DNA of 64,000 nucleotides from Coturnix japonica (lineage: Eukaryota; Chordata; Aves; Galliformes; Phasianidae): the NCBI RefSeq assembly GCF_001577835.2, contig NC_029529.1:11357380-11421379 (forward strand), given 5' to 3'. Made by a program: the position numbers and the translations under genes. Shown here one piece after another: positions 1 to 10,828 of the stretch. Positions within the stretch are counted from its first letter, which is position 1. Each line of letters opens with the position of its first letter. Under the pieces are notes generated by a model that was not told the origin of the DNA, did not search any database, and saw only the letters and a program-made list of their open reading frames with translations.

Positions 1-2002
1 AACTTTGCAAAGGTCTCTGTGAGCCAACCTGACTGAAGCAGCGTCTCATAAGGACACTTCAAGCTCAGGCATCTTCACTGCCTGGTTTATAAACATTTCA
101 GCATAACATCTGAGGTTAATTGCACTTATGGCTCCATCAGCAGGAGCCACGTGACACTGAATAAATCACTGCGTATCTCTATCACTGCTGTGATCCCAAT
201 TCCTGCTGTGTGGGAGATGATTTTCTGGCCCTGGGACCTGGTGCACACTGGAGCCACATCACTCAGGCACCGTGTCACAGGGATGTGATGCCAGAGGTGG
301 GCTGTGATGAGAAGGAATCAGGTGCTGAAGGAACAACACGAGCTTGGCTGGAGCAGCTGCTTGTCCTGAGCCTTGTTCAGAGCTTTGCTATTCCAGCTCT
401 GTTGGTGGCACATGAAGGGGATGCTCAGAGGCTGCACTGTGCAGAGCAGTTCCCTTAAGGGCTGCCACAGACCCTCATAACTGTGTGCTGCTGTTCAGCA
501 GCAGCAGCACCCACACTGTGTGCTCTGCCCTTTCCCTGGGTGTCTGTGAAGGGATGATTTCTGCACCCAAGTGCAGGAAGAACACAGAAGGGGACAGAAC
601 TTGTGCAGGTGGGGGCACAAATACAGTCTGTGAGCTTGGCTGGCTGCAAAGAGCGGAGCCAGAGGGAGATGGAGGAGGATGCCAAGGGCAATTTGCAGGG
701 CAGTGAAGTCAGGTGTTTGGGAGGGGTGAGGGGAACCACAGCCTTGGACAAGTGGGACCAGGGCAGAGCCTGGGGGAGGAAGTGACACAACCCTACCTAC
801 AGACAGGGAAAACAGATGGGAGAGTTGCCTTTCTAGTTCTGCCAGCACTCGGTTGCCCGGGTCTCCGTTAGAAAGCATTTGAATTTCCCCTGTCATAACT
901 TGTTTTTAAAGGCAGATTTCCTAGCTGCAGGGTGGCAGAGGGAAGAATTTACAAGCAGGCTGAAAGCAAAGACTCAGAGAAAGGAGCTCTCAGCAAACCG
1001 CATGTAGCTGCCTTCATAAAGAGGTGCCGTGTTATGGTGACCACAATAGAAATGACTCCTCTGTGGTTAGCTGAGCTCTCATAAAGCACTTCCAGGTGCT
1101 GCTAAGATTGCTGGGACCCACCTGTGTTGTGTAGGGTCCCCAGGAATTCAGCTGGTTCACGTTGTGCTGAGCTCCATCAGCGATGCTGGGCTGAAGCACA
1201 CCCCAATCCCGGCTGCAGGGAAAGCAAATGAGAGTGCAGGCGATCAGAGCGGAGCTCCAAGCACTGAGCAACATAGCGGGATGTTGTGCTGCCTGATGGA
1301 ACGTTCTTAGCAAGCGTTAATTGCTGTTAGCAGGGAGCGATGTTATCCCTATAGGAGGCTCCTCTCTGGGAGGCTTTGGAGTGAAAGGAGGTTTAGAAAT
1401 CAAAGGAGGAACGTGAGGGATGTGAGATCCTGGAGCTGATGGAAACCTCCGGAGGGAAAGCTGCTGCCAGGCACAATGGCTGTGTGTGGGGGCAGGGAGC
1501 TGGGAGTGCTTCCAGGGGCTGAAGGCTCTGCCTGTGCACGGGGTTGGCTAAGAAGGCAATTCTGAGCTTTGCATCTTGCCTTGAGACGTCTCAAATACGT
1601 CTTGTGGTCAATCTGTGTGATTCAAGAGGGACCAAAGCACGGTGTGAGCAGTGCAGCCTGCCCCGCTGTGAGGGGCAGCACGGGGAGCCCTCTGTGCCCG
1701 GTGGTCTTTGGTGAGAAAACGGCCTGACAGATGTGGATGTGTGTGGATTCCCACTGCCCCACAGACCCCATTATGCAACGGGTCGTTACTGTTTGTTTGG
1801 AGGCTTATATTTTAAGAATCCCAATCCATTTATACAAAGCTTTGTAAAACCCGGGATTTAGCTGCGTAAAGAAGTTCAGTAACAGATGCCCACGGCCAGA
1901 GCTGCTGGCACTGAGCACAGCCCTGCCTAAAGCTGGGTCATCAGCAGTTCCAACAGCTTAGATGGCAAAATAACTCTGCCTTCTCTTTGTCTTTACCCCC
2001 AG

Positions 2003-2072
2003 TGTGTGCTGGCAGAAGCAGTCGGAGCTGGACGTGGCGCAACATCTCCTCTATCCCCAGAATGAGAAGCAG
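2003..2072 (+). other. Possible isolated exon (unrecognised)
   Basis: A strong polypyrimidine tract with CAG acceptor (ending 2002) precedes 70 bases that end in AG followed by GCAAGT, the consensus of the minor GC-AG intron class. In the frame beginning GTG at 2004 the stretch is open and reads VCWQKQSELDVAQHLLYPQN and onward, a protein-like composition. I do not recognise the peptide, and I see no partner exon with matching phase nearby. It may be an exon of a non-coding RNA, a fragment of a gene lying mostly outside the window, or chance. Confidence 0.15.
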
Positions 2073-2736
2073 GCAAGTAGAGATGGTTATGGAATAGATG
2101 GACCTTTTGTGTCCCCGTGATGAATGAAGCTTGTTCAGGTGGGTTGGGTTTTAAAAGAAAATGTCATGTTTTGTGCCTGTGGAGGAGCAGCCCAGCTGGG
2201 CAGAGCTCAGACACTGAGCTGTGTCCTGGGGCAGAGCAGGCTGCAGTGCTGCTCCCTGGGGCTGCAGGAGGCACAGCAGTGAGCTGGGGTTCCCATCAAA
2301 GGGCCCTTTTGCTCCCAGGTGGGTTGGGAGGTCTCAGAGCCAGATCTGTGCTCTGGGCAATGGCTGTACCTCAAAAGGTGTCCCCGTGTTGGATCCTCTG
2401 ATCTCTTGCTAATGGGTTTATGAAATGTCAGCCAGGCTTTCCAGGTTACAGCTAATGAGCAACACCATGATATCAGGCAAAGTTCAGAGGGTTAAGTGAA
2501 CACGGGTTGCAAATCCTCATGGTTTGAATGGTGTTCAGTGGTGGGGCTGCACCATGGAAGAGAAAAGGAACTGCAGACTGACTGCCCACGTGGTCCGGGA
2601 ATAGGAAATAGGGTGAGAATTCAGATTTCCAGCTGGAGGCTGTTTCGGTGTTGGCAGCTGTTGTACCTGGGCAGAGCAGCTCAGGTGGGACCCACCACCA
2701 TTAGAGGGGCAGAAGAGAGGAGGTGACACCCCAAGG

Positions 2737-2795
2737 AGGAGTCACAGAACAGCTTGGGTGGGAAGGGACCTGCAGGGGAGTTCCTTTGCAACACA
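2737..2795 (-). repeat. CR1 LINE 3'-tail fragment
   Basis: The sequence GTCACAGAACAGCTTGGGTG followed by GGAAGGGACC is a diverged copy of the reverse complement of the CR1 3' end (the typical GAATCACAGAAT-GGTTGGAAGGGACC block). Only the terminal piece remains, as is usual for 5'-truncated avian CR1 insertions. Confidence 0.4.
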
Positions 2796-5700
2796 CACAA
2801 CTCATTGCTCTCCTCTTCCTTCTTCTCATCTCCCCAGGCTGAAGAGCTGCTCTGTTTTCTTTTTGACTCCCTGACATCTGACAGCATCTGCCGCATTGAA
2901 TCCCAGAGCTGTTAGCTGCTGCTCACAGACCCCATGTAGCCCATGGGCCAGTGCCATTGCAAGGGGTATCTGTGCAGGTGGGCACAGAGCTGCCCCCAGC
3001 CCCCAGGAGCACCAGCATCCATTTGTCATTATAATAAATTCTGAAGCATCCTGTTGGATGAATGAGCGTGGTGAGGGGGCAGCGCCCAGGAACAAATCCT
3101 GCTGAACTACGGAGTGATTTCTAATGGAGTGCATTCATGATCTGCCTGTGTTTGTGGAGGATTCATCGGATTGGGTTTAGAATCAGGAGGTAAACACAGG
3201 GACAGAAGGTTCTCTGCTATCTCACTCTCAAGCGTATGGGTACTCTGTGTTCTGATGCTATCGTGGCCTTTGAACTGAAGACAGAACCCCAGTAAATGGC
3301 GTGGAGATAGAAGGAGGGAGGTTGGATCCCTTGGGAGATGAGTGTACCAGGCAGGGCCATTGAAGGAGGCTGGAAGCTGGGCAGCCTGGCATTCACATCC
3401 CTGCTCCCTGGCCCTGCTGCCGGCTGTGTGCCCACCCAGCTGCCCAGGCTGCATCCCCTGCAGAGAAGCTCCAGGGACCGTGTGCCAGCTGCCCCATCCC
3501 TCGGGGTCTGGGGAGCTGTTGTAACCCAAGCCTTGCTCTGCTCCTGCAGCTCAGTAAGTAGGTCATCTTGCTGCACTCCAGCGCGCTTCTGTCGTGCCTG
3601 CGAGCAGCACACGGCTTTGAAATGAATGAGAATGAAAAGGATGCTGAGGTGAACCCCCATCCGCAAACACAGCGGGAGCTGTGCCTCGATTTCCCAGTCA
3701 TGAAACTGCCGCAGGAACCAGCACAGAAATGGGGCAGCACCAGGTGCATCCTTGGTCCTCATCTGAATGCCCAGCTGATGAATCTTGGCATGATGAACCA
3801 GCCCTCCATGCATGGAGCTGGGAAAACATCATCCTCCGGTACTTCACTAGATGCCGCCATCCCATAATGAGCTCAGCAGCCATTCCGGAGCACCCCACTG
3901 CTCTCTGGAGAGCTGCAGGGTTCCGTCCTGCTGCCCAGTGCCACAAACAGCCGCAGCTCAGCCGTCCTCCCTGCAAACTGCCCCAGGATCCACAGCACCT
4001 CGGAGCTGAGGAGTGAATTAAGGATGGCTGGGATGGGGAGAAAGGCAGATCCGATCGGAGATTGCCAGCTTTGCAGCTGGCTCCTACTTGCAAACAATCC
4101 ATTTAGCTTATGAAAGCAAGGAACCGAGTACAAAACCCCTTAGATTGTTTGCTTCCGAGAGAAAGAAAAGAAAAGAAATGGAATTTAGATTAAAAATTAT
4201 GCAGAATAGCGTGAATTGCCCACCCTCCCGTGCCTCCCCTCTAGCTGGAAAACCGGAGCTCATCAGGATTTGGCATTGTTCTGCTGCCAGCATGGAGCTG
4301 CCTCAATGGAGGAGATAACATAAGGGAGGTGGCACTCAGTGTTAACTCCTTCAGGCCCTGCAGGGCTGTGTCCCTTCCCCACCCTGCGCTGGGTGCGGGG
4401 AAGCAGAGCTCACACGTTGTCTCCTTCCATCATATCCATTCATCCCACCGGGGCCGCTCTGTGGCTTTAGATGATGTCTGGAGCCATCACGTGTGACTGT
4501 GACTATTCCAGCCCCTGAAGGAGGATAGGGGAGGCCTCAATATTAACACATAACCAGGGAGCGGTGCTCAGATGTTCCACTTCCACATCCCTTCTCAGCC
4601 CCAACTCAGCTGAATGGAGCAGCTCTGAGAGCAGGTGACACCTGGCATTGAAACTTGGGATGCCTGGATTTGGTTTGGGCTGGGATGATGTTTGGGGTTT
4701 TTTTAATGATTACATTATTCACCACAGCACCAGGGCTGTGTCCCACCCCCTCTCAGATCTCCGAGGGTCCCCGTGCTCACACAGAGCTCCCTGCCCAGCT
4801 CTGACCCTGCAGCACAGCTGTGCTGTTGCTCTGCTTGAAGCATCTGCACTATTTTAGGTCATCCTTGCTGCCGATTTCACATTGCGCTGCCAGCAGAGGT
4901 GGCCTGGAGGCACACACTGCCATGGCATTGCCTTCACCTGCTGGCTACATCCATCCACCCAGGGGCACTGCAGGATGCAGGGTACCACAGGGACGTGGCA
5001 CAGCACAGACCTGCTGCTCCCTGCAGCATCCCCGGGGCTGCCACCTCCCCCAACAACCCGGGCTGAAGCCATGGGGTGGGCAGCGGCCCCTCTTCATCTC
5101 ATCTCATCTCCCCACGGCATCGCGGCAGCAGGAGCTGCCGGTTAATTGGCCCTTGGCAATTCCCCACGGACAGGGACTGGAGGAGCACAAAGGGCGATTT
5201 GTCTGCAGGGCTGCGAGCTTTGATAAAGCAGGGCTGGGGATGACTCAGATGTGGGTAATTAAAGCAGCTGAGGCTCTGGTAGAGATATCGGCTCTGAGCT
5301 CCTTCAGCTGCTGGAACTGGGTCACGCTGAGCCCGGTGCTGGTATGGCCGTGATCCGATGGCACCGCTGCTCCCTGACCCTGAGAGCAGCCGAGTGCTCT
5401 GCTGGGTGCATGGATGGGGCTGGGGGCTGCATCCTGTGCTGCTGCTCTGGGCTGAGCTGCTGTACCTGGGACACTTCACTGGGTTGGCAGCAGGAAACGC
5501 AGGACCTCCATCCTTTAGTGAGAGCAGGGCAGGAGGGTGACCCAAAGGCTGCACCCACACTGGGCTGGTGGTGGCAGAGGGGCTGTGCAGCCCTCCCACC
5601 TCACCCATGAGCTTCTGTGCCAAAGTTTCTTTCTAGCACGGCACCTCCAGGGCTGCAAACAATTACCATCCACCTGAAGCTGTAGGTGTGTTCTGGATGT

Positions 5701-5944
5701 CTGTAAGCCCCCGAGGTGTTACAGACGGGGTACGAGCCGGGCCCACCAGCACCTCATTCACTGTTTATTAAATCCCCTGTTAATCTTTCAGACAAGGCCT
5801 TTATGAAGAAGCAGCAGCTGAGTGAGGAGCTCAGCTTCCCCCCATGCTGCAGCACCAGACAGCTGGGATGTGCTGCAGGGAGCCTGTATCTCCCAACCCA
5901 TCCCCACAGCACCTCTATCCTAACCCCAGAACATCTTACAGTGT

Positions 5945-6117
5945 GTCCATAGGATCTCCCATCCCATCCCCATAGCATCTCCCCTGTCTCCCATCCCATC
6001 CCATCCCATCCCATCCCATCCGATCCCATCCCATCCCACCCCATCCCATCCCATCCCTGTAGAACCTCCCATCCCTTCCCATTTCATCTCCCATCCCATC
6101 CTGCAGCATCTCCCATC
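5945..6117 (+). repeat. (CCCAT)n pentanucleotide array
   Basis: The core at about 5990-6057 is nearly pure CCCAT/ATCCC repeat. Flanking sequence on both sides carries degenerate copies together with a larger unit resembling 'AGCATCTCCCATCCCATCC'. Long open frames on both strands here (Met-Gly-Trp-Asp or His-Pro-Ser patterns) follow from the repeat and are not genes. The array is the reverse complement of the one at 6548-6873. Confidence 0.9.
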
Positions 6118-6547
6118 GGTGCTGACATCTCCCAGCTTCGCCAAGGCTGGGATGCAGCAGTTGCCATGGCAATATGGGAGGCCGATGGAGCTGGAGACCA
6201 CAATTGAGATGTTCAGGCTGCAGGATTGGGGGGGGGGATGTGCTGGGGGTGCTCCTTTATCCCCTCATGCCTGCCCTGGTCCTCAATGCACCCCAAAACT
6301 GGTGAACCCCCCCAAAAAACCTATTGACAAAGCTCCAATTTGTTTCAGCCAAAGGATGCAAATGGAAAAAAATCTCCATTTTCTACTTTTTAGAGGAAAA
6401 ATTTCTAAGCTCATATAATTGCAGCCAGGCTGGGGGTGCCAGCAGCCTCCTGTGTGCCTCCACCCTGCACCAAAACCCTCCTGAGCCCAAAGGGAACAGC
6501 AGCAGATCCTGGCACAGCCTGGGGATGTTCACAGGGCTGCTCCACGC

Positions 6548-6873
6548 ATGGAGATGGGTAGGGATGATGGGATGGATGGGATGGATGGGATGATGGTGGA
6601 TGGATGGATGGGATGGGATGGATGGATGGGGAATTGGATGGGATCGATGGTATGGATTGGGATGATTGGGATGGGGCGGATGGGATGGACTGGGATGGAA
6701 TGGGATGGACTGGGATGGACTGGGATGGGGATGGATGGAGATGGGATGGATTGGGATGGATGGATGGGATGGGATGGGATGGATGGATGGATGGGATGGG
6801 GACGATGATGGGATGGGCATGTGATGGGATGGGATGGGATGGGATGGGATGGGATGGGATGGGATGGGATGGG
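6548..6873 (+). repeat. (GGGAT)n / (GGATG)n array
   Basis: About 325 bases are built from GGGAT, GGATG and GATGGATG units, ending in roughly ten perfect GGGAT copies (about 6826-6873). Runs of three Gs separated by two bases are an ideal G-quadruplex pattern on the plus strand. It is oriented opposite to the array at 5945-6117, with about 430 bases of non-repeat sequence between them, so the pair forms a large imperfect inverted repeat. Confidence 0.92.
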
Positions 6874-7527
6874 AAGTTCAGCCTGCCACCAGCTGAAACT
6901 TCCCATGTGGGTGCTGGATTTGTCCCCACCTTGGGATGGGTTTTCATGCCCACTGCAGGCAGCTTGTCCCCACGGGGCTCTGACACCATCAGTGCAGCAC
7001 CCAGCGGTGCAGAGAGCAGCAGAGCCCTGAGGACGGGCAGCCAAGCTCTGAGCAGCACAGCAGGGCACCAGGCTTTGGCAGCACCCAAAGGTGGGGGGCT
7101 CAGATCTCCAGCACCGTGAGTCACATTTCCTCCCAATACTGTTATTTCTGTAAGCTCCAGCAGCTGCATGAAGCACAGTGAGGGATCATTGCCCCGTGCT
7201 GCCATTCATCCCCCAGTCGGCCGAGATGTCAAAGTGCAGCTCTCCTCTCATCCGCACAGGGACACGAGGCTCCTTCCAGCCATGGCCTGTTGGCAGTGAC
7301 ACTGACTTCACAGAGAGTCGTGTTTTTAGCTGGATAAAAACAAGAAACTCCACAGCCAAGAACTGCTTCACCTGCCCCATGTGAGGGGGTGGGAGCAGCA
7401 GATGGTGGTGGATGTGCAGGGTTTGTGCCCACTCCCATTGTGGGGACAGTGGCATCAATGTGTCCGTGTGCCCCAACCCCCCCATGGCCCCTGCAGAATT
7501 CACCTCCTGGCTGGGTGCTGCCTTCAT

Positions 7528-7552
7528 CCCTCCTCCTCCTCCTCCTCCTCTC
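7528..7552 (+). repeat. (TCC)n microsatellite
   Basis: A short run of TCC triplets (about seven copies) sits within a pyrimidine-rich stretch followed by CTCTCCCCCACCCC. It is a homopurine-homopyrimidine tract and encodes nothing. Confidence 0.8.
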
Positions 7553-7565
7553 CCCCACCCCGTTC

Positions 7566-7680
7566 TCATTTCCCCTAGAAGACTTTAATGAAATCTGCCC
7601 TTAATTAAATCCCCATTCATTTGCATAATTAGCAGGAAATTGAAATTAGCCGCCGACGTGGCTGGAATCCGCGCTGCGGT
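7566..7680 (+). promoter_or_regulatory. AT-rich island with octamer and homeodomain motifs
   Basis: Within GC-rich surroundings this 115-base stretch is abruptly AT-rich. It holds TTAATTAA-like sequence, a perfect octamer ATTTGCAT at 7619-7626, and an immediately adjoining AATTAG homeodomain core, then a second AATTAG-type core (GAAATTAG) about 20 bases on. The abutting POU plus homeodomain arrangement resembles developmental enhancers. That is inference from motifs only; conservation is not visible from one sequence. Confidence 0.35.
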
Positions 7681-7828
7681 GAGGCGGTGCCATGAGGGCA
7701 TCATCCCCACAGCCCCCCCATAACACTGCCCACCCCTTCACTTCCCCCCACAGCAAAAGCCCCCTCCACCACTCAGTGTGCTGCGGGCTTTGCGAACACT
7801 ACATTGGTGTCTTTTGGTTTGGTTTGTT

Positions 7829-7834
7829 TTTAAT
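7829..7834 (-). terminator. Candidate SBK1 poly(A) signal (ATTAAA)
   Basis: Read on the minus strand this is ATTAAA, followed further downstream by a GU-rich stretch (around 7770-7805). It lies about 1 kb past the SBK1 stop codon. The mammalian SBK1 3' UTR is longer, so a more distal site may be used instead. Confidence 0.22.
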
Positions 7835-8156
7835 GTATTCAGTTGCTTTTTGTTGTCGTTGTTGGGTTTTTTTTGTCTTTTTGACAGTGACAAACTGAGG
7901 TAACGTCTGTGACACTACAGCCTCTCCTACAGGAAGAAGATCCGGCACCCGGCGGCCGGGGGAACCCGAAATAAAAACCCGAAACCGAGCGGCACCGCGG
8001 CCATCGGCACCGGGGCTCCTTATCTACATTATTGCACGAAAGATCGGGGACGTGGAGGGACCTAAGGCAAAAAGGAGGACGAACCGCACCTAACATCTCT
8101 ACATCTGTGCAGTGCTACTTCTACCACCAGACCTGGGCCCTGCGGGCAGGGGGGAG

Positions 8157-8215
8157 GACACAGGAACACAGGGACATGGGGGCACAGGGACATGGGGACA
8201 AGGGGACAGGGCAGC
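8157..8215 (+). repeat. Degenerate GGGACA(N) short tandem repeat
   Basis: About eight imperfect copies of a GGGACA/GGGACATGG/GGCACA unit run through a purine-rich stretch. No function is apparent. Confidence 0.6.
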
Positions 8216-8887
8216 GGCGCCGGTGGTGGGGGCACGGGGGCGGTGGGACCCCACCTGCCTGGCGGCTGCTGTGTAAACTGCTGCTGCTTCAGGAGCGTGA
8301 TAGCCCTTTGTGCGGTAGTTGGGGACCGGAGGGGACGGCGGCCTGGGAGTTCTCAGGGTGACCCTGTGGCTCCTGGCTTGCTGTCCCCCCCTGTCGGAGA
8401 GCATCGCTGCGGCCATCGCTCCGGGCAGGGAGGATGTGGTGACACACAGTGACACTTGCTACATCGTGGCAGGGAGCGGCCAGGGGGGTCCCCTCCATCC
8501 TGGCCCCCTCGTCCCCTCCTGGTGCCCAGAGTTGGTCAGGGGCCACCCTGAAGGCCTCCTCCAAGCGTGGGGTCATCGGCCTTTCCAGGATCCCCACACA
8601 GCCCTGTTGCGTTGTCATGGAGGACCTCTCCCCACAGCACCACAGGGGGGTCGTGGAGGGACAGCGAGGCCACCAGGATGGGGACAGTGGCACTGGCACC
8701 CCCCAGCTCCTGCCCCCTGGGCAAATGGTGGCACCGGCATCCTCGGTGCTACTGAGCGCAACCAGTTCTGTCCTCTTCTTGTTTCTGCGTACAAAGGCGC
8801 AGCCCCCAGCCCTGCAGCCACCCACAGCCCCTGCCAAGGGACGGGGATGGTGCTGCCGGGAGCAGGGCCATGCACTGCCCTGCGCCT

Positions 8888-10828
8888 TCAGACACAGATC
8901 TCAATCGCTGTGGCCAGCACCATCTGCCCCTTGCCCTTGTCCTGCCGGCCGTCTGTCCTGCCGGCCGGGCCGGACGAGGCTGCGCTGGGCTCTGGGCCGT
9001 TGAGCCGCGTGCCAGGGCCGTCGGTCAGGATGGTCCTCTTGAGCGGGGTGGGCGTGCAGGAGGCAGTGGCCTCGTGGCGGTGCGGCCCTGTGGGCAGCTT
9101 GTCCCCAGCGTGCTTGCGGGAGCGGTAGGAGGGCCGGCGGCGCACCTCGGCCATCAGGTCGTACTTGATGAAGTAGAAGACCTCCTTGACGGGGCAGCGC
9201 TTCTCGGGGTCGAGGGCCAGCAGGCGCTGGAACATGCGCAGCGCGCTGTCCGTGAAGCGCCGCCACTGCGAGGGCAGCCCTGCCAGGCGGCCCTTCTGCC
9301 ACCGCACAAACTCCTCAAAGAAGGTGTCAGAAGCAGCCGCTGCCTCCCAGGGGAAGTTCCCAGTGAGGACACAGAAGATGAGCACCCCGAAGGCCCAGAC
9401 GTCGATGCTGGTGTCCACGGCGAAGCCCTCGGCGCGGCCGGCCTGGCACACCTCGGGCGCCGTGTAGGGGATGGTGCCGCTGATGCGCTTCACTCGGCAG
9501 CCCACCTTGCGGGTCATGCCGAAGTCGGCCAGTTTGACGCGGCGGCAGTCGCGGTCAAAGAGCAGCACGTTGTCCAGCTTGACATCCCGATGCACCAGGG
9601 CTCGGCTGTGCATGAAATCCAATGCTTCGGCCAGCTGAGAGGCACAGCGCTTCACCATCACCTCGGGGAGCCCCACCTGCAGCCATGGGACACCGTCACT
9701 ACATGCCGCCCCTGCACAGCCCACCCGTGTACCCCCCAGCTCTCTTTGCACCTTTCCCACTCACCGCCTGCCTCCTTCTTCCTGTCCCTATTACTTAAGG
9801 GGAAGAAAAGATACACAGTGACAGAAGAAAGCCACCGGGGCCAGCTGATGGGTCCCATGCCTTCTCGAGGACACGTGATGTGTCCCAGGCCACCATTTAT
9901 GGGACCCAGATCATTTAGAGGATGTGTGGCACATCTCAGACCACCATGGGAAGGGTTATGGGTCCCAGGCAACAAGTTATGTGTCTTGGTCAACACCCAG
10001 AAGACTGGTTGCATGTCATCCAGGGGATGGACAAGCCATCACTTATGGGTCTGACAATTCCCATGGGATGAGTTATGGGTGTCATGCAACCAATGGGAAA
10101 GTTTATGCATCCCAGGCCACCTTGGGGATGAGCAATGGGTCCCAAGCCTGCTTTCAGGTACTGCACTATCTAGGTGTCAGCTTTCTGCTCACATACAGAT
10201 GTGTGATCCCTTCATGTGTGGCTGTGCAAACACCAGGGCCCCTTCTTGTGCCACCAGCAATGTGCAAGCCTGGTCACAGTGGCTTTATTTGGGGGCACCA
10301 AGCCATTGTGTCCTAACCCCAGCACCCAGAACAGCTCTCACCTGTGGGGGGATGATGTCGAAGAGGTCCCCTCCTGGGGCGTACTCCTGAGCAAAGACGT
10401 AGCAGTCCTCTGTCTCGAAGACCACATCGAAGACCTTGATGATGAAGGGGCTGGAGGAGAGCGTGTTGGTGATGCTGAACTCTCGCAGGAAATTCTTCAG
10501 CTTTGTCTTGCTTTTGTTGACAAACTTCAGGGCCATCTTGGTGCCTGCAGTGGGCAGAGGACTGGCTGAGCCCATGGCACAGCTGATGGCAATGCACACC
10601 CATGTGCCACACCTGCCCCCCGCTCCCCTCACCTGTGCTTTTGTGGGACACCAGGTCCACCTTGCCATAGGTGCCCTTGCCGAGCTCGCGGATGAGGTCA
10701 TAGTGTTTGTTGATGTCGGTGCCCGAGAGGGTGCGGATGGCCAATGACTGCATGTCTTCGGTGATGAGCGGCACCCCGCAGCACGCCAGCTTGCGCGACG
10801 GCTCCTGCTCGATCGATCCGGCACTCAT
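8888..10828 (-). CDS. SBK1: SH3-domain-binding kinase 1 (SBK1), complete, 3 coding exons
   Basis: Serine/threonine protein kinase of the SBK family, reported mainly in brain and likely cytoplasmic. Minus-strand coding exons are 10828-10633, 10544-10342 and 9676-8888; all junctions are GT-AG and join in phase to 395 residues plus stop. Visible kinase signature: glycine loop GKGTYGKV (50-57), ATP lysine in MALKF (K72), catalytic loop HRDVKLDN (162-169, D164), DFG (184-186) and APE (206-208). A basic, Pro/Ser-rich tail follows, ending in the family-typical ATAIEICV. The start at 10826-10828 ([10 protein letters not shown]) was chosen because a CAG acceptor lies just upstream (CTTGCAG/CACAGCCATG), so the in-frame ATG further upstream would be intronic and a non-coding 5' exon is implied. 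The tail is shorter than the human one as I remember it, which has a Val-Pro run. The intron between exons 1 and 2 is only 88 bases. Divergent from XPO6, as in mammals. Confidence 0.95.
9838..10160 (+). repeat. ~30-bp minisatellite inside SBK1 intron
   Basis: Roughly ten imperfect copies of a unit near 'GGTCCCAGGCCACCATGGGA' plus 'TGAGTTATG' fill about half of the 665-base intron between SBK1 coding exons 2 and 3 (9677-10341). Units in the 10020-10160 part are close to exactly 30 bases, so the plus strand keeps an open frame with decapeptide periodicity ([30 protein letters not shown]). I treat that frame as a by-product of the repeat, not a gene. Confidence 0.75.

Larger units (their letters stand above)
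1..5944. other. Gene-free flank, no identifiable coding exon
   Basis: No open frame here has the length, composition or splice-site framing of a real coding exon on either strand; the longer open frames overlap one another in several frames and read as composition noise. The region is moderately GC-rich, with short AT-rich islands (around 4080-4210 and 5140-5290, the latter with a TGACTCA AP-1-type core near 5241) that look less degenerate than their surroundings and could be conserved non-coding sequence. One short acceptor-framed stretch at 2003-2072 is listed separately. It lies downstream of the 3' end of SBK1. An unannotated non-coding RNA cannot be excluded. Confidence 0.5.
6874..8887. 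other. Downstream flank and probable SBK1 3' UTR
   Basis: No coding exon is visible. SBK1 terminates at 8888 on the minus strand, so some of this stretch should be its 3' UTR. A minus-strand ATTAAA at 7829-7834 is the nearest plausible poly(A) hexamer I noticed, implying a 3' UTR of about 1 kb. The region also contains a (TCC)n run, an octamer-bearing AT-rich island and a short GGGACA-rich repeat, each listed separately. Confidence 0.4.

Noticed and set aside
6383-7205. Long open frames on both strands (His-Pro-Ile-Pro-Ser or Asp-Gly-Met-Gly-Trp repeats)
   Set aside because: They come from the 5-base GGGAT repeat, which lacks stops in several frames. There is no domain, splice structure or codon bias.
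8870-10054. A 394-residue plus-strand open frame
   Set aside because: It is the antisense shadow of SBK1 coding exon 3 and the adjoining minisatellite; the minus strand carries the full kinase signature instead.
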